From the NCBI GenBank assembly GCA_019323495.1, contig JAHWHE010000048.1, positions 1 through 12,946 of the forward strand: a DNA stretch of 12,946 nt, written 5' to 3'. Source of the DNA: Candidatus Woesearchaeota archaeon (GTDB taxonomy: Archaea > Nanobdellota > Nanobdellia > Woesearchaeales > WJKV01). The position numbers and the translations under genes are program-made. Shown in pieces: positions 7,706 to 12,327 of this stretch; position 1 is the stretch's first letter; every line of letters starts with the position of its first letter. The notes under the pieces are model-generated. The model worked only from the letters and a program-made list of their open reading frames with translations. It had not been told where the DNA came from and searched no databases.

Positions 7706-8269
7706 ATGGCGATTGTTGATGCAATAGTCCAATTTTACAATAAATTGTTCGGAGTAGGAATTGTTTTAGATATTTTTGTAGCAGTCATGATTTTATTGTT
7801 TGGATTTCTTCTAGGCAGATTTATAGGAAAATTAATAACAAAACTATTGCACGAGATTGAGCTGAACAGGATATTAAGGGGGATGGGCATCAAGCTTCCT
7901 GTGGAAAGACCGATAGGCAATCTGGTAAGCTATGTAATCTACATAGTTGCAGTTATAATGGCCTTGAACCAGTTCCATATCACTGCATATGTGCTTTACA
8001 TAATAGTCGTCATATTAGTGGTGCTGACTGTCTTGGCAGTCCTTCTTGCTGTGAAGGATTTTTTTCCTAACTTTTTTGCAGGAATCGTCATCTATAGAGA
8101 AGGAAAATTCAAGACCGGAGACCATATAAGGGTTGATTCCACAGAAGGAAAGGTTGTTTCTATCAATTTGCTCGAGACAAAGCTGGAGAGTGCCGGAAAG
8201 GATTATATTTTTATCCCAAACAGCACGCTGGCAAAAAGCAAGATCGTGGTATTGAAGAAAAAGCGCTAA
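7706..8269 (+). CDS. Small MscS-like mechanosensitive channel
   Basis: Membrane protein of 187 residues. Three hydrophobic segments at about 18-45, 70-88 and 93-116 are followed by the MscS beta domain (about 127-183). Diagnostic stretches are DFFPNFFAGIVIY (118-130), where the pore helix passes into the beta domain, then GDHIRVDSTEGKV and IFIPNSTL. In this family such proteins form homo-oligomeric channels that open under membrane tension and release osmolytes on hypo-osmotic shock. At 187 residues it is much shorter than E. coli MscS (286 aa): it ends just after the beta domain with a basic KKKR tail and lacks the alpha/beta cage domain. The start at 7706 fits the leaderless spacing from the TATA box. 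Its stop overlaps the stop of the convergent UPF0147 gene. The family call is good; gating behaviour cannot be inferred. Confidence 0.85.
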   Translation: MAIVDAIVQFYNKLFGVGIVLDIFVAVMILLFGFLLGRFIGKLITKLLHEIELNRILRGMGIKLPVERPIGNLVSYVIYIVAVIMALNQFHITAYVLYIIVVILVVLTVLAVLLAVKDFFPNFFAGIVIYREGKFKTGDHIRVDSTEGKVVSINLLETKLESAGKDYIFIPNSTLAKSKIVVLKKKR

Positions 8270-8514
8270 ATCGTGTTGCTTTCTAACAAGCTGACAATGT
8301 TCCATATCTGGCTTCTTGTATAAGGCTCGATGTTTGTATTGTCTGCCAACTCGTCTAATTCATTTAATGCCTTGTGTATTGCGATATTGTGATCTTCATT
8401 GTTCTGCAATTCTGCGATTGCGCTCTCTATGCGGGCCCTGACATTCTTTGGAACAGTCTCGTCCTTAAGAACTTCCTGCAAAACTTCTGCTATTTCTTTT
8501 AACTGTTCATTCAT
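8266..8514 (-). CDS. UPF0147 family protein
   Basis: Small archaeal helical protein of 82 residues, function unknown. The family pattern is clear: VLKDETVPKNVR early, then an alpha-helical stretch, and the C-terminal signature YTRSQIWNIVSLLES. I chose the ATG at 8514 because AAGAGG sits 5 nt upstream and the distance from the start to PKNVR then matches the usual family length. ATGs at 8538 and 8532 are in frame and would add 8 or 6 residues; 8538 lies only 13 nt after the prefoldin stop, so it remains possible. This is the last gene of the tRNA-Pro/L37Ae/RpoP/Pcc1/prefoldin cluster. Such placement beside prefoldin beta recurs in archaea and suggests a housekeeping role. Its stop overlaps the stop of the convergent MscS-like gene. 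Confidence 0.88.
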   Translation of the reverse strand: MNEQLKEIAEVLQEVLKDETVPKNVRARIESAIAELQNNEDHNIAIHKALNELDELADNTNIEPYTRSQIWNIVSLLESNTI

Positions 8515-8551
8515 TTTTGCCTCTTGAAGCATTGTCATAATTTTTACTCTT

Positions 8552-8884
8552 TTATTTTTTAAGTACCTGCATGACTTCTTTCTGCAAGGCACCTATTTTC
8601 TCCTTAACCTTATTTTCTTGTTTTTCTAAGGAATTGATCCTGACTTCAATCAATTCTTTCTTGCTGTTAAGGTCTACTTCTATGTCTTTTACTTTTTTGC
8701 TGATCATAACATTTCCCACTATTTTGTATGCGCTGTCCTTGCCCTTGATTTCTTCCAGTGCGCTTTCGATTTCAGTCAACTGCATCTGGAATTGCTGTTT
8801 CTGGACATTAAGATTTTGAACGCTTTGTTCTAGAATTTGTAATTGTTGGATTTTTGCTTGGGTTTCTGCGTCTGGACTTGCCAT
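8552..8884 (-). CDS. pfdB: Prefoldin subunit beta
   Basis: Subunit of the archaeal prefoldin hexamer (two alpha, four beta), which binds unfolded proteins and hands them to the thermosome. The 110 residues are normal. A Gln-rich N-terminal coiled-coil helix runs at about 5-45, followed by the beta-hairpin region AYKIVGNVMISKKV (52-65) and a second coiled-coil helix (about 72-108). The heptad pattern and length indicate a beta rather than an alpha subunit. The ATG at 8884 has AAGGAG upstream, overlapping the end of pcc1; pcc1 ends at 8886, 1 nt before this start. It is co-oriented with L37Ae, RpoP and Pcc1, a gene order often kept in archaea. Confidence 0.93.
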   Translation of the reverse strand: MASPDAETQAKIQQLQILEQSVQNLNVQKQQFQMQLTEIESALEEIKGKDSAYKIVGNVMISKKVKDIEVDLNSKKELIEVRINSLEKQENKVKEKIGALQKEVMQVLKK

Positions 8885-8885
8885 T

Positions 8886-9095
8886 TTATTTTATCTCCTT
8901 AGCTTTATCAAAGACATACAATGCCTTGCATATAGAGTTCAAGGCTGCGCGCAAAGCGACTGCATCTTTTGCAGTGACTATGACCTCTTTGCCTGTTGTG
9001 ATTTGAAAACGATCTGTTTTCAGGTCTTTGAATTCAGCTTTCAAAACATCCCGTTTTTTATTATCGTCTATCTGAATAACACATTTGTAACTCAT
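8886..9095 (-). CDS. pcc1: KEOPS complex subunit Pcc1
   Basis: Small subunit (69 residues) of the KEOPS complex, which installs the threonylcarbamoyl group at A37 of ANN-decoding tRNAs (t6A). Pcc1 mediates dimerisation of the complex and binds Kae1. The family pattern is visible: an N-terminal strand MSYKCVIQI, a central ITTGKEVIVTAKD and the helix DAVALRAALNSICKAL. It is slightly short for the family. The ATG at 9095 overlaps the rpoP stop by 4 nt (ATGA), implying translational coupling; an extension to 9161 would run through the rpoP gene and is rejected. The enzyme that makes the threonylcarbamoyl-AMP donor, YrdC, is encoded about 0.5 kb upstream on the same strand. Confidence 0.85.
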   Translation of the reverse strand: MSYKCVIQIDDNKKRDVLKAEFKDLKTDRFQITTGKEVIVTAKDAVALRAALNSICKALYVFDKAKEIK

Positions 9096-9229
9096 CGTGC
9101 TTTTACACGAGTTGTCACGACTCGCGGTTTGAATAAAATTCTGCCCCCACAGTACGGGCACCTTATTTTTTTCTTCAAATAATCTTCATTGACTTCTTTT
9201 CCGCATTCAAAGCATTTGTATTTGGTCAT
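9092..9229 (-). CDS. rpoP: DNA-directed RNA polymerase subunit P (Rpo12)
   Basis: Zinc-ribbon subunit of archaeal RNA polymerase, equivalent to eukaryotic Rpb12. The 45 residues are typical. The zinc ligands are C6/C9 (KCFECGKEV) and C24/C27 (IRCPYCGGRILFK), and the C-terminus is the usual basic VVTTRVKAR. The ATG at 9229 is chosen over upstream in-frame sequence because GGAG lies 8 nt away and the family starts here. It starts 2 nt after the L37Ae stop and its stop overlaps the pcc1 start. Confidence 0.95.
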   Translation of the reverse strand: MTKYKCFECGKEVNEDYLKKKIRCPYCGGRILFKPRVVTTRVKAR

Positions 9230-9231
9230 TT

Positions 9232-9435
9232 TTATTCTCCTAGATAATAAGCTCTGCCTGTAAACTTGGCATTGCAGCTCTTGCATTCAAAGATGCCTTT
9301 GGCTACTCTCTTAACCTTGACTTTTTCACAATACGGGCATTTTTGAGATTTTCTTTGAAGGTTTTCAATCAACTGAAATTTCTTTCTTATTGTCCTTCCG
9401 TAACGAGCTCCGAATTTTCCAGCGCTTTTTGCCAT
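9232..9435 (-). CDS. rpl37ae: 50S ribosomal protein L37Ae (eL43)
   Basis: Archaeal/eukaryotic large-subunit protein with a zinc ribbon, 67 residues. The basic N-terminus (KFGARYGRTIRKK) matches the family. The four zinc cysteines are C33/C36 (KCPYC) and C51/C54 (CKSC), and the C-terminus is FTGRAYYLGE. The family is often a little longer, so the C-terminal tail is short. The ATG at 9435 has AGGAA upstream. The gene lies only 31 nt downstream of the 3' end of tRNA-Pro with no TATA box in between, so it is likely transcribed from the tRNA promoter. Confidence 0.95.
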   Translation of the reverse strand: MAKSAGKFGARYGRTIRKKFQLIENLQRKSQKCPYCEKVKVKRVAKGIFECKSCNAKFTGRAYYLGE

Positions 9436-9466
9436 TTTATTTCCTCATGAACAGACTCATCGTGAA

Positions 9467-9558
9467 TGGGGCTGCCCGGACTTTCGACCAAAAGGTTTTC
9501 GAACCGGGGTCCCAAGGTCCCAAACCTCGAAGGATAGACCAAGCTACCCCACAGCCCC
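9467..9558 (-). tRNA. tRNA-Pro (UGG) with a T-loop intron
   Basis: A complete cloverleaf on the minus strand. The acceptor stem is GGGGCTG/CAGCCCC with discriminator A at 9467 and no encoded CCA. The D-arm carries GG in its loop. The anticodon stem is CGAGG/CCTTG around the loop TTTGGGA, giving anticodon UGG (proline). The T-stem is CCCGG/CCGGG. The loop between the T-stem strands is 24 nt instead of 7, because a 17-nt intron sits at 59/60. The mature tRNA would be 75 nt with T-loop TTCGAAT. There is no intron at the usual 37/38 site. A TATA box lies about 34 nt upstream. A model that does not allow T-loop introns could miss or misalign this gene. Confidence 0.93.
9481..9497 (-). other. 17-nt tRNA intron with bulge-helix-bulge
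   Basis: The T-stem is followed by a 4-bp helix, TTCG (9503-9500) with CGAA (9486-9483). This is flanked by two 3-nt bulges on opposite strands, AAA (9499-9497) and AGT (9482-9480). Beyond the first bulge, a 3-bp helix ACC/GGT closes a TTTT loop. This is the canonical substrate shape of the archaeal splicing endonuclease. Cutting between the second and third nt of each bulge removes 9497-9481 and leaves the consensus T-loop TTCGAAT. Confidence 0.85.
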
Positions 9559-9588
9559 ATTATTATGATTTGCAGAAACTAGGTTTTG

Positions 9589-9596
9589 TTTATAAA
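9589..9596 (-). promoter_or_regulatory. TATA box of tRNA-Pro and probably the L37Ae operon
   Basis: TTTATAAA preceded by AACC on the minus strand. Its centre is about 34 nt from the tRNA 5' end, so a start about 25 nt downstream gives a short leader removed by RNase P. No other TATA box is seen before L37Ae. Confidence 0.6.
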
Positions 9597-9601
9597 GGTT
9601 T

Positions 9602-10147
9602 CTACTTCTTTGAGCTTAGATTAATGACCTTGCTAGGTTTTCCGTCGATTTTATCTTCATAGACTATAAAATCTATCTCTGTCTTTAATTTTGGGTTTAA
9701 ATCGTCCAAGCTCTTCATATAAATGCCCCCGCCTTTGTTTACGTTTGTTGTTATTATAGGAACTCCTAGAATGCTAACAACACCGCTAATCCAATGGAAA
9801 GGTATTCTTACTCCAATCGTTCCTCCCTGCGGATTTACATTAGGGGCCACACATTTTTCATTCTTTAGGTCTAGAATAAGCGTAACAGGACCTGGAAGCT
9901 CTTTCAAGTCTTCTGCCTTTGCCTTGCAGTTTGCAAGAATCCATTCTTTTGAAGGCGCAATAACACTGAATGGCTGTTCCATCTTTTCTTTGATTACCCT
10001 TAGCCTATGTACTGCTTTTTCTGATTCTGCATTGCAGCCTAAACCATATATAGTATCTGTAGGATAAACAAAAATCGCACCATCTACTATTGCGTTGAAG
10101 AATTCAACTTTGTTTATTCTGAATTCGTCTTTATTGATTACTCTCAT
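9602..10147 (-). CDS. YrdC/Sua5-type L-threonylcarbamoyladenylate synthase
   Basis: Makes threonylcarbamoyl-AMP from threonine, bicarbonate and ATP, the donor used by KEOPS to form t6A37 in tRNA. It is a single YrdC domain of 181 residues, without the extra C-terminal Sua5 domain. Visible motifs are YPTDTIYGLGC (28-38), the basic KEK...PFSV stretch (53-62), LPGPVTLIL (84-92), GVRIP (112-116) and TTNVN (133-137), which stands where most members have an S/T-x-SAN motif. The ATG at 10147 lies about 27 nt from a TATA box, giving a leaderless transcript. Pcc1 of the KEOPS complex is encoded downstream on the same strand, on the far side of tRNA-Pro. The family call is sound; the altered SAN motif is worth noting. 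Confidence 0.88.
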   Translation of the reverse strand: MRVINKDEFRINKVEFFNAIVDGAIFVYPTDTIYGLGCNAESEKAVHRLRVIKEKMEQPFSVIAPSKEWILANCKAKAEDLKELPGPVTLILDLKNEKCVAPNVNPQGGTIGVRIPFHWISGVVSILGVPIITTNVNKGGGIYMKSLDDLNPKLKTEIDFIVYEDKIDGKPSKVINLSSKK

Positions 10148-10170
10148 AAATAGTACTTTATTGCGGTAAA

Positions 10171-10178
10171 TATTTAAA
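10171..10178 (-). promoter_or_regulatory. TATA box of the YrdC gene
   Basis: TTTAAATA on the minus strand after AAGG (BRE-like). Its centre is about 27 nt from the ATG at 10147. Confidence 0.6.
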
Positions 10179-10200
10179 CCTTACGCATGCTGGATGTACA

Positions 10201-10455
10201 TCAGAGCACTAGTTCTTCCTCGATACTTTCCTCGACTCCTTCTCTCAGCACCAAGTATTCATACGCTTTTGCAAGCGCTAGCTGCGCTTTCGGCAGGTCG
10301 TTCAATCTCAGACTGTTGCTTGACTGCCATTTCCCGTTCTGGTCTTTATATCTCCGGGTCAAGGAAATAGTCTTGTAGCTGGTGTTTCCTTTTGCATTGT
10401 TCCAAATTGTGGCTTGGACAGAGCCAGTACTGATTTGTTTTTCTGGTTTGTTCAT
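10201..10455 (-). CDS. Hypothetical small protein, possible nucleic-acid binder
   Basis: Protein of 84 residues that I cannot name. The central part alternates like beta strands (VQATIWNN, KTISLTRRYKDQNGKW, SNSLRLNDLPKA) and is followed by one helix (QLALAKAYEYLVLREG) and an acidic tail. A strand-strand-strand-helix layout with aromatic and basic residues resembles PC4-like single-stranded nucleic-acid binders, but this is a shape argument only. I have an impression that proteins with the pattern RRYKDxxGxWxxxxSLxxxDLPKA occur in other DPANN archaea and in bacterial accessory DNA; this is not verified. Its GGAGGT ribosome binding site lies 8 nt before the ATG. It is the last gene of a run of four small ORFs on this strand. 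Confidence 0.75.
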   Translation of the reverse strand: MNKPEKQISTGSVQATIWNNAKGNTSYKTISLTRRYKDQNGKWQSSNSLRLNDLPKAQLALAKAYEYLVLREGVEESIEEELVL

Positions 10456-10463
10456 TTTATTTT

Positions 10464-10469
10464 ACCTCC
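10464..10469 (-). promoter_or_regulatory. Strong ribosome binding site of the 84-aa gene
   Basis: GGAGGT on the minus strand, 8 nt before the ATG at 10455. It is one of the best Shine-Dalgarno matches in the window. Confidence 0.6.
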
Positions 10470-10484
10470 GTTCCTTATCGGTTT

Positions 10485-10568
10485 TTATTTCAAAGGAGGA
10501 TGATTGCAATCGAGCTGAAATTCTGCCCAGTCCAATTGCTTTGATTTCAGGAATTTTGTAAGTTTCAT
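10485..10568 (-). CDS. Tiny ORF, 27 aa
   Basis: An ATG-to-TAA reading frame of 27 codons plus stop, starting MKLTKFLKSKQLDWAEF. It begins 4 nt after the stop of the 48-aa ORF and ends 29 nt before the 84-aa gene. There is no good ribosome binding site of its own, so it would depend on coupling to the upstream ORF. A basic amphipathic N-terminal half (K3, K5, K8, K10) is followed by an acidic, Cys/His-containing end. It may simply be chance; the only support is its exact fit into the gap and its orientation. Confidence 0.35.
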   Translation of the reverse strand: MKLTKFLKSKQLDWAEFQLDCNHPPLK

Positions 10569-10572
10569 TTGT

Positions 10573-10719
10573 TCAACACCGTCCTGCATCTACGTAACCT
10601 TGCATAAATCCTTCTTCTACCCAATTATCACAGTCTTCTAAATGATCTTTTTCGTAAACATCTTTTCCAAATACTTCTTCAACCTCATCGTCAAAATACA
10701 TGCCTTCGTCGTATATCAT
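10573..10719 (-). CDS. Small acidic protein, 48 aa
   Basis: Unrecognised. The 48 residues are strongly acidic (about 16 D/E against 3 K/R), with C29, C48, W32 and an EEGFMQGYVDAG segment. The start at 10719 is preceded by AAAGAGGTGA, an excellent ribosome binding site that overlaps the stop of the upstream 46-aa ORF; the ATG is only 5 nt after that stop. An in-frame ATG at 10740 would give 55 residues (MAKEVIK added) but lies inside the upstream gene and lacks a ribosome binding site. The tight coupling with a basic 46-aa partner suggests the two are made together. Function cannot be assigned. Confidence 0.6.
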   Translation of the reverse strand: MIYDEGMYFDDEVEEVFGKDVYEKDHLEDCDNWVEEGFMQGYVDAGRC

Positions 10720-10724
10720 TTTAA

Positions 10725-10865
10725 TCACCTCTTTAGCCATTTTTCACTGAACTGAATATCAAACGTGCTTGCTTTTGCTTTTGCAGTCCGCAAGGTTTGT
10801 TTTTTGATCTGCTCGTAAAACAGCTTTTTGATGTCTTCTGGATTTCCTGACCTGTACACATACAT
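10725..10865 (-). CDS. Small basic protein, 46 aa
   Basis: Unrecognised. The 46 residues are basic (about 11 K/R against 5 D/E), starting MYVYRSGNPEDIKKLF and ending FSEKWLKR, and look mostly helical in the middle. The ATG at 10865 has GGAGGTG 6 nt upstream, and a TATA box lies about 43 nt upstream. That combination of promoter, ribosome binding site and coupled downstream ORF makes it a likely real gene despite its size. A longer ORF in another frame overlaps it (10759-11016) but runs across the TATA box and has no ribosome binding site. It leads the small-ORF operon. Confidence 0.6.
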   Translation of the reverse strand: MYVYRSGNPEDIKKLFYEQIKKQTLRTAKAKASTFDIQFSEKWLKR

Positions 10866-10903
10866 TTTGGCACCTCCTTTTCATAATTTTGAGGGGCAAG
10901 ATC

Positions 10904-10912
10904 TTATATAAA
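10904..10912 (-). promoter_or_regulatory. TATA box of the small-ORF operon
   Basis: TTTATATAA on the minus strand. A start about 25 nt downstream gives a leader of about 17 nt, just long enough to contain GGAGGTG before the ATG at 10865. Unlike valS or the YrdC gene, this promoter yields a leadered mRNA. Confidence 0.55.
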
Positions 10913-10925
10913 CCCTGTTCGGCTG

Positions 10926-11014
10926 GCTGTCCAATGACCAGTGAAGCTAGAACTTGGGATTTAAGCCCTATAGTGTCTGAATTCAGAGGTTTTACAGCCT
11001 GTCCAATGGGCTGC
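10926..11014. repeat. Two 10-bp direct repeats inside short hairpins
   Basis: CTGTCCAATG occurs at 10927-10936 and again at 10999-11008. The first copy lies in the loop of CTGG/CCAG, and the second in CAGCC/GGCTG. Between them are the short hairpin GGG/CCC (around 10957-10967) and the 10-bp palindrome CTGAATTCAG (10977-10986). The stretch 10913-11029 has no gene I can support. It could be a regulator-binding region shared by the divergent genes or an unrecognised structured RNA. Confidence 0.35.
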
Positions 11015-11029
11015 ATTTGTGCGAAAAGC

Positions 11030-11039
11030 TTATATATAA
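11030..11039 (+). promoter_or_regulatory. TATA box of the lipoprotein gene
   Basis: TTATATATAA about 62 nt before the ATG at 11097. A start about 25 nt downstream leaves a leader of roughly 35 nt containing GGGGG at 11086-11090. Confidence 0.55.
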
Positions 11040-11096
11040 CTCATAATTACTACTTGGTGATAAAAGAGGTTCTTTAGATGTAATTGGGGGCATAGA

Positions 11097-12326
11097 ATGA
11101 GTCTAGAAAGAATTGTATTTGTGACTGTTGGTACTGTGACTTTAGCATTCACTATAGGCTGCACTGGCCCTGAATTGATTGACAGACCTTCTAATCATGT
11201 AATAAGCAGCCAGACAACAGATGCGATCGTGTTTGGCGACAGGCACAATCATTTCACACAAGAAATCAGAACCGCACCTGGCAGGAATGAAGCTGCATAC
11301 AACATTGAAAGAGAACAGATAATGAACAGCATGCGCATTCATTCTGATGATTTTCCAGGTATAAGGGAGTTTGCATTAGCTTTGTCTCATTTAGAAGGTG
11401 CTAAGAGGGATTATTCTGCTGCTTTTGAAATACTCGAGAATCTGTACGAAAAGCTTGGCAAAACAGAATTTGATCCAAGCCTACAGCCGCAGATTGAAAA
11501 ATTCAAGGAACGGGTTCAGTTATACGGGCGATGCTGCGGATTGTTCAAGATGATAATGGAGGTCAATCCTACAGACATAGAGTGCAGGCTGATCGAATGC
11601 AAAAGCGCAGAAGAGCAGAATGCTTTATTGTTTGATGTTGGCGGTTTTGAATTAGGAGAGGACGGAGAATTGTATCTAAGAGAGAACACGCCCCTGGCTG
11701 AATTGTGTGTCACTAGAAAAGCTGCCCTTGAAGCCGCATCTATTGCAGATTTCATACGGCAAAATAATCCTGACTGGACGAGCAGGGCTATGGAACTGTC
11801 TGCTCAGAAAGAAATGGAACATCTTGACGCTGTAGTCGAGAATATAGGAAAAGTCAGCAAGGGACAATACCAATGGTTCATTCAAACTGAACTGCCTGAG
11901 AATGTAAGTGTCTACAATGCAATGGCGAGCTATGCACAGGCAATGATCCAGACAATGATAAAGAACCACGGCGGCGAAAGATTCCTCAATGCGCTGGCAG
12001 GACTTACCAGACTGGACCAGGTCGGTGGAAAGATAAGCATGCTGGAAGACATCGGCTGTCATTATGTTGAAGGAAAACTAAAGGATTCACAATTTTTAGA
12101 AGAGTTATTGTGCAAGCAAGGAGAATTGTATGAAAGGCTGGCAGACCTGTACAAAAGAAGATTCAGGTTCCATGCAGAATATGAAGAGAACCAGTATAGG
12201 GGATTATTGAGCCAGGCAATGATCTGGTATTATGTTGCAGAAAAGAAAAGCAGAGGAAGAGATGGTTTTAATGCTGCACATAGGAATTATCTGAGAGTGC
12301 AAGAAAAACTAGAAAGAGCTGAATAA
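11097..12326 (+). CDS. Predicted lipoprotein with helical-repeat body
   Basis: Unrecognised protein of 409 residues. The N-terminus has one basic residue, a hydrophobic stretch (about 6-20) and a lipobox-like TIGC ending at C22, so it is probably exported and lipid-anchored on the outer face of the membrane. T at the -3 position is unusual for a lipobox. The rest is almost entirely helical. Residues about 94-122 (LALSHLEGAKRDYSAAFEIL and on) resemble one TPR-like helix pair, and further long amphipathic helices follow up to a basic C-terminus. Several cysteines (e.g. C146, C147) lie in the predicted external part. GGGGG lies 6 nt before the ATG. The next gene, also with a signal peptide, starts 1 nt (TTG) or 43 nt (GTG) after its stop, so the pair is probably one operon. 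Confidence 0.75.
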   Translation: MSLERIVFVTVGTVTLAFTIGCTGPELIDRPSNHVISSQTTDAIVFGDRHNHFTQEIRTAPGRNEAAYNIEREQIMNSMRIHSDDFPGIREFALALSHLEGAKRDYSAAFEILENLYEKLGKTEFDPSLQPQIEKFKERVQLYGRCCGLFKMIMEVNPTDIECRLIECKSAEEQNALLFDVGGFELGEDGELYLRENTPLAELCVTRKAALEAASIADFIRQNNPDWTSRAMELSAQKEMEHLDAVVENIGKVSKGQYQWFIQTELPENVSVYNAMASYAQAMIQTMIKNHGGERFLNALAGLTRLDQVGGKISMLEDIGCHYVEGKLKDSQFLEELLCKQGELYERLADLYKRRFRFHAEYEENQYRGLLSQAMIWYYVAEKKSRGRDGFNAAHRNYLRVQEKLERAE

Positions 12327-12327
12327 G

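Noticed and set aside
9437..9460. A 7-codon upstream ORF ending 1 nt before the L37Ae start
   Set aside because: It has no visible ribosome binding site of its own and lies in the spacer after the tRNA; chance is likely.
10937..11000. Possible C/D or H/ACA guide RNA in the intergenic gap
   Set aside because: CTGA and ACA-like triplets occur, but no proper C box (RUGAUGA) and no kink-turn or adequate guide pocket could be drawn.
10759..11016. An 85-codon minus-strand ORF starting MQPIGQAVK
   Set aside because: It runs through the TATA box at 10904-10912 and the hairpin repeats, has no ribosome binding site, and overlaps the better-supported 46-aa ORF in another frame.
11057..11077. Six-codon GTG leader peptide before the lipoprotein gene
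   Set aside because: It sits about 22 nt from the TATA box, so it is conceivable, but it is too short and without other support.
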